Position numbers and translations under genes: made by a program. The notes beneath the pieces are model-generated. The model was given only the letters and a program-made list of their open reading frames with translations, ran no database searches and was not told the DNA's origin. From positions 1 to 14,643 of the forward strand of contig JAACTI010000029.1 in NCBI GenBank assembly GCA_009993495.1: 14,643 nucleotides of DNA. The letters run 5' to 3'. Within the stretch, counting starts at the first letter, position 1. Every line of letters starts with the position of its first letter. Below, in pieces: positions 6,815 through 13,235 of this stretch. The DNA comes from Deltaproteobacteria bacterium. GTDB taxonomy: Bacteria; Desulfobacterota; Desulfuromonadia; Desulfuromonadales; Geopsychrobacteraceae.

Positions 6815-7038
6815 AGACTCACGCGGGTCGAAAATTGTTAAGTTTTACTTTTCCAGAATTTGTCAGTATCGCCGTTCATTTGTTGTGATTTGATGAATTT
6901 TTTGTCAGCATTCGATGTTTTTTATGCACAACGCTCGCAAAAACCTAACACTATGCACATCGACGGAAAATATTTCTGCTCTGAAATGGCGAGGGGGAAA
7001 TGGAGAGGACGTGAATCACATCAGAGTTTAAGGTCGGC

Positions 7039-7468
7039 GTGACGACAATCATCACCACTGTTTTGCCCCTGATGCTGATTTTTCTCCTCGGGGTACTGCT
7101 GAAGCGCATCAAGGTGTTTGGTCAGGAGGACGCCCGTCGCCTGCTTAAGCTGTTTTTCTATGTCTCCTGGCCGGCCTTGATCCTGCGCTCAATCCCCGCC
7201 CTGTACAGCTGGGGTCGCTGGTAACGACTGTCGCCATCCGCATGCTGGGAGGGCTGCTGCTCGGCTTCTTCTGCGCCGAACTCTTTCAACTGCGGGGGCT
7301 ACCACGCACTCTGACACTGCTGATGTCTGCCGCGCCAAGCGGGGTGAAGACCCTGATTTTTCCTCGCTGGAAAGTCTGGATATGGAATTCGCCGCCAGTG
7401 TTGTTTCCTACGCAACCCTCCTCGGCATGCTTCTGCTGCCCCTGCTGCTCTATCTGCTGGGGACATAG
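7039..7468 (+). pseudogene. AEC (auxin efflux carrier) family transporter, internally deleted and frameshifted
   Basis: Three pieces in three frames rebuild the ends of a roughly 300-residue AEC permease. Piece one (GTG at 7039) gives the first helices: LPLMLIFLLGVLLKRIKVF and LFFYVSWPALILRSIPAL. At about 7200-7218 the frame jumps straight to a late helix, VAIRMLGGLLLGFFCAEL, followed by LPRTLTLLMSAAPSGVKTLI, so about half of the protein (the middle helices) is missing. A further loss of one T in the T run at 7357-7361 shifts the frame again. With six T the sequence would read LIFSSLESLDMEFAASVVSY and end at LLGMLLLPLLLYLLGT with TAG at 7466-7468, a normal AEC C-terminus. The deletion plus frameshift make it non-functional. 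AEC carriers export auxin-like acids or malate; the original substrate is unknown. Confidence 0.88.
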
Positions 7469-7517
7469 GTAGCAAGATGGTAACTATTCACCATGCAGAG
7501 CTGAAGAGATACGCACT

Positions 7518-9314
7518 ATGAAACTTTTTCCCGATTCCATTGCCCCGCGACCGCGGGACAAAGAAAGGTTCGATACCGTTGAGGCGATCATCGTGCCGCG
7601 CGATCTGTTCATTATCGATGGTTCGGCTCCTTTTTTTGCCCCCGTCGTCGACGGCCGCCGCAAGAACTGGTCGAAAGCCCCCCTGGCCGAGCTGACGCAT
7701 CAGGGCAAAATTCCGATCAAAATTTCCGACCGAATCTGTGAAGAGCTGACCCGCTACTGTCAACGAGTGCGCGAAATTGGCTACACGGCGATCACTTTTG
7801 ATGACCTGGCCCACATCACCCTGTTCGACTTTTATCCCTATATGCTCAGCCGCAGTGTCCATTCCTACCAGAAGCTGTTCCGGCGGGTATTCAGGATCGC
7901 CCACAGCGCCGGGCTGAAGATTTTTGTCACCACCGACCTGATGTTCTGGAACCGTTTTATTGAACAGCAGGTTCGCGGCCGAGACAGTCGTATGCGCGAG
8001 CTGTTCGCCGAGGCCCTGGAGCGGCTGTTCGATCTCTTCCCGAAACTGGCCGGTGTGGTCACTCGCATCGGCGAGGCCGACGGCCTGGACGTTGATTCGG
8101 CGTTTAAAAGCCGTTTGGTGATTCGCACCCCGCAGCAGTGCAACCGTTGGCTGCAAACGTTGCTGCCCATATTCGAGGCTAACAACAAGCTGCTGATCTT
8201 CCGCACCTGGGGGCTGGGCGCCTATGCCATCGGTGATATCAACTGGAACGCCGCCACCCAGCGGCGCGCCTTTGCAAATATCGCCACGCCGTCCTTTATT
8301 GTTTCGCACAAATACGCCGCCGGTGATTTTTTTCGCCACCTGCCGCTGAATGATTTTATTCACAGTTCGCCGCATCAGCAGATTATCGAGTTGCAGGCGC
8401 GACGCGAATACGAGGGGTTCGGGGTCTTCCCGGCCTATGTTGGTCGCCAGTATCAGGAGTATCGCGACGCACTGGCGAGCTGCCCGACCCTGCGGGGTAT
8501 TTCAGTCTGGTGCCAGACCGGCGGCTGGTCGCATTTTGATCGACTGACTTTTCTCGCCGGTTCATCCCCCTGGAATGAGTTGAACGCCTTTGCTGCCCTC
8601 CAACTTTTTTCCAGCGAGAAAAACGCCGAGGAGATTCTGCGCGAATTTTGCCGACAACGTTTCGCCGCAGCCGATTCCGACAAGCTGGTAGAGGTGGTGG
8701 AACTGTTCGACGGCCTGATTGATCATCTCTGGTACTTTACCCCCTTCGCCCGCCGCTCCCTCTGGTTCCGTCGCCTGCGAGTGCCTCCGCTACTGTGGAT
8801 TTTCTGGGACACAGTGCTGGTCAACCGGGCTTTACGCCTGGTGTTTCAGGCTTTCCAGGAAAATGGCAAAGAAGCGCGCCAGAAAGATAAGGCGCAACGA
8901 CTGGTGCTGCGCCGTTTGAAAATTTTGCTGACAGAGTTAGAAACCGAAAAACTAGCCCTGAGCATGGCTACCGATACCTTTTCCCTGCTGATCCTACTGC
9001 GGCGCTTTTATCTCGGTAAGGCCGGCAAGAAACGCCAAAAAAAAATCGAAACCCGGCTGAAAGCCTATCGGCAGCAGTACCCCCAAGGCTTCACCATCGA
9101 ATGCGATTTCGCCCCTTTCCGCCTGCGCTGGATTACTACCGGCCTCTTCTTCAGCGTCTTCATCCGGCGCAAGCCCGGCTATCGACTGTTTGACCGCTTA
9201 CTGCTGATCCCCCTCACCGGCTGGATGTTTCCCCTGATCGCGCGCTGGCAGCGTAACCGCATCCCGGAAATGGCCAAGCGCCAGGCCGCCGGGGTCGAAA
9301 TATTTTTTCGTTGA
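7518..9314 (+). CDS. Glycoside hydrolase-like TIM-barrel protein, cytoplasmic, function unknown
   Basis: A 598-residue protein without signal peptide. Residues 20-360 show alternating strand/helix units ending in short acidic or aromatic strand tips, as in TIM-barrel glycosidases: AITFDDLAH (91-99), LKIFVTTDL (133-141), GVVTRIGEADG (179-189), LLIFRTWGLG (225-234), SFIVSHKY (259-266) and RGISVWCQTGGW (326-337). The segment QQIIELQARREYEGFGVFPA (287-306) resembles the Q-x-x-R-E-Y-x-G-x-G region of GH67 alpha-glucuronidases and related glycosidases. Glu186 in RIGEADG, Asp95-Asp96 and Glu297 are candidate catalytic or sugar-binding residues. Residues 370-598 are helical and strongly basic, with a hydrophobic stretch about 535-560 and 568-580. 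I cannot name the family with certainty. GAAGAG lies nine bases before the ATG. It begins 50 bases after the AEC pseudogene and ends 87 bases before the DUF2283 gene, with no sugar-uptake genes close by. Confidence 0.6.
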   Translation: MKLFPDSIAPRPRDKERFDTVEAIIVPRDLFIIDGSAPFFAPVVDGRRKNWSKAPLAELTHQGKIPIKISDRICEELTRYCQRVREIGYTAITFDDLAHITLFDFYPYMLSRSVHSYQKLFRRVFRIAHSAGLKIFVTTDLMFWNRFIEQQVRGRDSRMRELFAEALERLFDLFPKLAGVVTRIGEADGLDVDSAFKSRLVIRTPQQCNRWLQTLLPIFEANNKLLIFRTWGLGAYAIGDINWNAATQRRAFANIATPSFIVSHKYAAGDFFRHLPLNDFIHSSPHQQIIELQARREYEGFGVFPAYVGRQYQEYRDALASCPTLRGISVWCQTGGWSHFDRLTFLAGSSPWNELNAFAALQLFSSEKNAEEILREFCRQRFAAADSDKLVEVVELFDGLIDHLWYFTPFARRSLWFRRLRVPPLLWIFWDTVLVNRALRLVFQAFQENGKEARQKDKAQRLVLRRLKILLTELETEKLALSMATDTFSLLILLRRFYLGKAGKKRQKKIETRLKAYRQQYPQGFTIECDFAPFRLRWITTGLFFSVFIRRKPGYRLFDRLLLIPLTGWMFPLIARWQRNRIPEMAKRQAAGVEIFFR

Positions 9315-9405
9315 AGTTCGTCAGGAAGGGGCGGAAAAATCAAAGGCTCTTGAAGATAAGGTAACAATCCACAACGCCTTTCCAGACCGGGAATTTAGAC
9401 TATGA
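9238..9405 (+). pseudogene. Headless reading frame ending in ATGA overlap with the DUF2283 gene
   Basis: A frame open from the TGA at 9235-9237 runs without any ATG, GTG or TTG start to TGA at 9403-9405, which overlaps the DUF2283 start codon by four bases. Its last 35 codons (SKYFFVEVRQEGAEK, then DKVTIHNAFPDREFRL) look protein-like, with a hydrophobic strand followed by charged residues. The part before 9300 is only a shadow of the preceding gene. DUF2283 genes commonly follow a DUF4258 or similar toxin-like gene with exactly such an overlap, so this may be the tail of a partner lost by a deletion fused to the end of the gene at 7518. The alternative is plain chance. Confidence 0.3.
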
Positions 9406-9620
9406 AGCTTAATTATCATCCGGAAACCGATTCGCTGTATATCGATTTGTCTGAACGTTCAAGCGCTGAAAGCCGGGAAATCTCGGAAGGTGTCGTTTTC
9501 GATTATGACGCCGAGGGTAAGCTTATTGGCATTGATATCGATAACGCCACCAATAAGGTAGAAATGAATAAGCCTATTCTGTGTAACCTGCCCGGAAAGA
9601 TTGAGACCGCAGTCGCATAA
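9402..9620 (+). CDS. DUF2283 family protein (putative antitoxin-like)
   Basis: A 72-residue protein with the DUF2283 pattern throughout: Y-H-P-E-T-D-S-L-Y-I-D-L (5-16), E-I-S-E-G-V-V-F-D-Y-D (26-36) and E-G-K-L-I-G-I-D-I (38-46). The family is a small, beta-rich fold of unknown biochemical role, often encoded beside DUF4258 or other small toxin-like genes and therefore suspected to be an antitoxin; that role is not proven. Length is normal (60-80). The ribosome binding site is weak, but the ATG overlaps the stop of an upstream frame (ATGA), suggesting translational coupling to a partner that is now incomplete. No full partner gene lies on either side. After AVA*, the next recognisable element is a weak hairpin 170 bases downstream. 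Confidence 0.85.
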   Translation: MKLNYHPETDSLYIDLSERSSAESREISEGVVFDYDAEGKLIGIDIDNATNKVEMNKPILCNLPGKIETAVA

Positions 9621-9788
9621 CGGTTACAAACGAAGCAAAAACGCACGCTTGAGCCGCGATGTCGGGGGATTTTGAAAAAAAGGCAATTATTTATGAGGCC
9701 GAAGGGGTATGCATTTCAGTCATATGACCACTGTGCGGATTACGAAATCGTAAGGAATCGATTCGTCCCTTCCCTCTTTTTGAACGGT

Positions 9789-9806
9789 TCGCCACCTGGC
9801 GATTTT
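9789..9806 (+). terminator. Weak terminator-like hairpin
   Basis: TCGCC (9789-9793) and GGCGA (9798-9802) form a five-pair stem around ACCT, followed by four T residues. It could end transcripts coming from the DUF2283 gene, but the stem and the T run are short and it lies 170 bases after that gene. The rest of the 9621-9871 gap holds no supported gene. Confidence 0.35.
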
Positions 9807-9871
9807 CACCTTCACTGAATTACTCCTTCAAACAGCCCAGTCTCTTGACGAAACCCGTTCTCGGGGAAAAA

Positions 9872-9949
9872 TCAGGGTGAACTGAGCAGTGAAAAAGCTT
9901 CAAGGGAAGTTCTGGCGTTGAAGAGATTCTCAGGAGCAGGGAGGTTCAT
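9872..9949 (-). CDS. Possible 25-residue ATGA-coupled small ORF after the antiporter operon
   Basis: The ATG at 9949-9947 overlaps the TGA of the third antiporter gene in the same ATGA form used between the other genes of the operon. It encodes MNLPAPENLFNARTSLEAFS plus LLSSP and then TGA at 9874-9872. The peptide has no membrane helix and no recognisable motif. CCTGGGAG-like ribosome binding sequence is absent. It may be the surviving start of a next operon gene, a tiny leader-like protein, or chance. Confidence 0.2.
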   Translation of the reverse strand: MNLPAPENLFNARTSLEAFSLLSSP

Positions 9950-11739
9950 TGACTCGCGCCTAAAGTGGCGATGATCAGCCCCAATAGCACCAGAAGAACC
10001 ATCGTCTTTGACCAATGATTGAGGCTGGACTCGCGGGTTGCTATGATCCGCTGCCAATCGACATTGAACCAGAGTCGTCTCAGCGAGGCAAGCCGCGCAT
10101 CGAGCCAACGCGGCAATTGCTCGTTGGCCAAGCGCCGGCCATAGGTGAGGGCCGGTGCGATACAGGCGCTGATCGGTATCAGCAAGTCGCCCGGCGGAAT
10201 GCGTGGCGTGAGGTATCCGGCGGGCGTCTGTCCATCCCTGATTGGCATTGCCCCGGGGTTCCGAGTCAGATGAGCTCTCCATAAAACTGCGATTATTGTC
10301 AGCACGGCACCGAACAGCAGCGGCCAGAGACTTCCCAGGACGGTGGTTTGAGACCAGAGTGTTGGTGTCTCTGGCACGAACCACCAGGGCAGCACGACCG
10401 TCCCCGCGACCAGCAACGCCCATGGCCGGATCAGCCCGGCAGGCGAGTGGTGGTTGACGGCCCCTGCTTTGGGCTGATAGAGCAAAAAAAGCAACCGCCC
10501 GACCAATAGGGTCGTAGCTACGGCGCTCCAGGGAAGCGCTGTTTGTAATACTGATACCCAGGGGCCTGGCGCGTTGACCGTCTGCGCTTTGAGTAAAAAC
10601 TTCGCCGCCATGCCACTCGTCAGCGGTGCTCCCGCAAGCGCCAGTGCTGGCAGCCACATTGCAAACCATGCCCAGCGCCGTTGGGTACCACGGCAGACGC
10701 CGACGACGCCGACACCGAGAAACAGCGCGCCTTTGCAGAGGCCATGGTGCAGGGCGTAGAGGGTGATGGCCGTCAGGATCGCCGGATAGCCTTCCGGGGC
10801 CGCCAACCCCAGTCCCACAGCCATGGTCAGGATTCCCATCTGGCTGATGCTGGAATAGGCTAACAGCGTCTTGGGATCCCGCTGTGTGAGACCGACCACG
10901 ACTCCATAGAATGCTGCGGCCAACCCCAGGGCCATGAACGCCTCACCCCACTGGAGCAGCGTCACCTCACCAAGCGGCAACAATCGCAACCAGCCTAACA
11001 GCCCCGCCTTGATCATGGCCCCCGACAACACTGCACTGGCAGGGGTCGGGGAGACCGGATGGGCCAGCGGCAGCCACAGGTGCAGTCCCAGCACCCCGGC
11101 CTTGATGCCGAAGCCGATAAACGCCAGGAGCATGATCAGGTCGCGTAAATCGGCCTGCGCCAACCCTTGCCGCACTGTTGCGAACTCGGTAGCTCCCGTG
11201 GCGCTGGTCGCCAGAACCATGGCAGCGAAGAGTGCGACCTCGCCGATGACCACCAGTAGAATGTAAATTCGCCCGGCACGTAGGGCTTCGATGCTACCTT
11301 CGTGCACCACCAGACCGTAGGATGCAAAACTCATCAGGGCGAAAAACAGATAGAAACTCGCCAGATCCTGGGCCAGAATCAGTCCCAGGTTGCCTGCCAT
11401 AGACAGCAGGAAATACACAAAGAAACGACTGTGGCCGGGCTCATCGGACAGATAAGCCCGCGCGTACATGCCGGCCACCCACCACAGCAGGGCCGTGAAC
11501 AGCAGGAACAAACGGCCAGTGTCGTCCACAAGGCCCAGTTCGGTGCCGAGCAGCAACCAGGGCAGATGGAGTGAGACGCTTGGGGGGGCGAAGACTGCCA
11601 GGATAAGCGCGGGCAGGCCCCCCCAAGGTGCAAATCGCAAAACCACCGAATGTGCGGCGCTAAGCAGGAGGGACCCGGCCAACAAAAGAGGCCAGATCAC
11701 AACCAGCAACAAAACCAGCGAGGGGAATAGTGCATTCAT
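9946..11739 (-). CDS. Complex I-type proton antiporter subunit, HyfB/HycC/NuoL-like, atypical TM5
   Basis: A 597-residue polytopic inner-membrane protein of the NuoL/M/N-MrpA/D-HyfB superfamily ('complex I subunit 5/proton-conducting membrane transporter'). The core spans about residues 70-420 with the half-channel lysines visible: Lys213 in GIKAGVLGLHLWLP (TM7), Lys244 in AMIKAGLLG (TM8), Lys336 in HHGLCKGALFLG (TM10) and Lys380/Lys384 in MAAKFLLKAQ (TM12). The functional Glu of TM5 (normally W-E-x-M-S) is replaced: the segment reads FYLFFALMSFASYGLV with Ala134 there. The C-terminus adds a hydrophilic, amphipathic stretch (532-578) and one last helix VLLVLLGLIIATLG (581-594), recalling the lateral helix and terminal anchor of NuoL or HycC. 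The start overlaps the previous gene as ATGA. It would pump or exchange H+ or Na+ as part of a larger complex. Confidence 0.85.
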   Translation of the reverse strand: MNALFPSLVLLLVVIWPLLLAGSLLLSAAHSVVLRFAPWGGLPALILAVFAPPSVSLHLPWLLLGTELGLVDDTGRLFLLFTALLWWVAGMYARAYLSDEPGHSRFFVYFLLSMAGNLGLILAQDLASFYLFFALMSFASYGLVVHEGSIEALRAGRIYILLVVIGEVALFAAMVLATSATGATEFATVRQGLAQADLRDLIMLLAFIGFGIKAGVLGLHLWLPLAHPVSPTPASAVLSGAMIKAGLLGWLRLLPLGEVTLLQWGEAFMALGLAAAFYGVVVGLTQRDPKTLLAYSSISQMGILTMAVGLGLAAPEGYPAILTAITLYALHHGLCKGALFLGVGVVGVCRGTQRRWAWFAMWLPALALAGAPLTSGMAAKFLLKAQTVNAPGPWVSVLQTALPWSAVATTLLVGRLLFLLYQPKAGAVNHHSPAGLIRPWALLVAGTVVLPWWFVPETPTLWSQTTVLGSLWPLLFGAVLTIIAVLWRAHLTRNPGAMPIRDGQTPAGYLTPRIPPGDLLIPISACIAPALTYGRRLANEQLPRWLDARLASLRRLWFNVDWQRIIATRESSLNHWSKTMVLLVLLGLIIATLGASQ

Positions 11740-13235
11740 GGCAAATAGAACTCCCGTGCCGCAATGAGCTTAACCCACCCCAAGGGACTGAAGGACAGCG
11801 GGGCCAACAGCCCCGCACCCAGGGCCATGGCAGCCGTCACCAAGGGTGGCAGCAACAGCGCCCAAGCCGTCTCCTTGCGGCCAAAGTCGCGCTCTTCGGG
11901 CCAGGCGACTGGAGGATCCCCAAACCAGGCAGCGTGCAGGATAGGCAGGAAATAGGCGGCGTTAAGCAGACTGCTGCCGGCCAAAACCAAGATCACCCAG
12001 CCCTGGTGCGCTTCCAGGGCGCCCAGGCCCAGATACCATTTACTGATGAATCCGGCAACCGGCGGAGCACCGATCATACCGAAGGCCCCAACAGTAAATG
12101 CCGCCATGGTCCAGGGCATGCGCCGTCCGACACCATTCATCTCGCTGATTTTGTGAATCCCCAGCGTTTCGGCCAGGTTCCCCGCACAGAAAAACAAGGT
12201 GATTTTCATGAAGCCTTGATGCACCAGATGCACCAGACCACCGATGGTTGCGACAGGTCCGGCGATAGCGACACCCAGGACGATGTAGGACACCTGGCTG
12301 ACCGTAGAAAAGGCCAACCTGCGCTTCAGGTCATCTTGGAACAGCGCGCGCAGCGAGCCGTAGATAATCGTGATCGCCGCCAACCAGGCCAGCGGGGCCA
12401 GAACGCCAAGCCCCCTGGCAAACTCCGTGCCATACACATCATAGACCACGCGCACGATACCGAAGGCACCGGCCTTCACCACCGCTACCGCATGCAGCAG
12501 TGCGCTGACCGGTGCCGGGGCGACCATGGCTTGCGGCAGCCAGCCGTGCAACGGCACCAGGGCCGCCTTCACGCCAAGTCCGGCGATCAGCAGGGCGAAG
12601 ATAGCGATCAGGGCGAAACGATGCTCTTCGCCGATGCCGCTCAGAAACCCCTGAGGTGTAAATTCCAGAGTGCCCGTCAGGGTATAGAGCCACACCGTGC
12701 CCAACAACAAGAACGCGCCGCCGAAGAGGGTGTAGGCGAGATAAGTCTGTCCGGCACGACGGGCCACCTCCGTGCCGCGATGAATGATCAGCGGATAGGT
12801 AGCCAAGGTCAGCAGCTCGTAGAACAGCAGAAAGGTCATCAGGTTGCCGGACATGGCCACACCGGCTGTGGCGGTTACGCACAGGCTGAAAAAACCGAAA
12901 AAGCGGCTACGGTGTGGTGAGCCTTCCAGGTAACCGATAGCGTAGACGGTCGTCATCAGCCAGAGCACCGCAGACAGGGTGACAAAAAAAAGTGACAGCA
13001 TGTCGACAAGCAGCACCAGCTCCAGATCGGGCAACAGTGCTAGACGCACTTCATAATGATGCCCGTGGTAGACCCCCCACAGCATCCAGCCGACCAAGGC
13101 GAATTTAATCGAGGCCCCGCTCAGGTTAAGGACGGTCCGCAGTCGCACCCTGTGCTCCGGCAGACCAAAGATGATCATACTCGGCAGCAGCGCGCTGGCA
13201 ATGACCAGCAAAGGGATCCAGGCATCCAGGTTCAT
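11736..13235 (-). CDS. Complex I-type proton/cation antiporter subunit (NuoM/MrpD-like)
   Basis: A 499-residue protein with about 14 hydrophobic helices, the normal length for NuoM/MrpD-type subunits. All ion-pathway residues are present: Glu140 in LLFYELLTLATYPLI (TM5), Lys223 in GVKAALVPLHGWLP (TM7), Lys254 in AVVKAGAFG (TM8), Lys344 in HQGFMKITLFFCAGNL (TM10) and Lys399 in FISKWYLG (TM12). I chose ATG 13235 over an upstream ATG at 13346, because GGAGGT lies in the right place before it, the upstream 37 residues are not helix-like, and the chosen start overlaps the previous gene as ATGA. The protein sits between two related subunits and should form one antiporter unit of a multi-subunit membrane complex driven by or driving H+/Na+ transport. 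Confidence 0.92.
   Translation of the reverse strand: MNLDAWIPLLVIASALLPSMIIFGLPEHRVRLRTVLNLSGASIKFALVGWMLWGVYHGHHYEVRLALLPDLELVLLVDMLSLFFVTLSAVLWLMTTVYAIGYLEGSPHRSRFFGFFSLCVTATAGVAMSGNLMTFLLFYELLTLATYPLIIHRGTEVARRAGQTYLAYTLFGGAFLLLGTVWLYTLTGTLEFTPQGFLSGIGEEHRFALIAIFALLIAGLGVKAALVPLHGWLPQAMVAPAPVSALLHAVAVVKAGAFGIVRVVYDVYGTEFARGLGVLAPLAWLAAITIIYGSLRALFQDDLKRRLAFSTVSQVSYIVLGVAIAGPVATIGGLVHLVHQGFMKITLFFCAGNLAETLGIHKISEMNGVGRRMPWTMAAFTVGAFGMIGAPPVAGFISKWYLGLGALEAHQGWVILVLAGSSLLNAAYFLPILHAAWFGDPPVAWPEERDFGRKETAWALLLPPLVTAAMALGAGLLAPLSFSPLGWVKLIAAREFYLP

Noticed and set aside
7488..8375. 295-residue minus-strand frame
   Set aside because: Antisense shadow of the glycosidase-like gene; composition rich in G, Q, R and V as expected from a shadow frame, with no motif.
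9840..9870. CCCG/CGGG hairpin after the antiporter operon as a terminator
   Set aside because: Four-pair stem and only three T residues on the minus strand; too weak.
9872..10669. 265-residue minus-strand frame
   Set aside because: Overlaps the third antiporter gene in another frame and looks like shadow sequence; only its last 25 codons, after the antiporter stop, are kept as a weak candidate.
11730..12920. 396-residue plus-strand frame
   Set aside because: Antisense shadow of the NuoM-like gene; full of Gln, Arg, His and Gly with no hydrophobic core.
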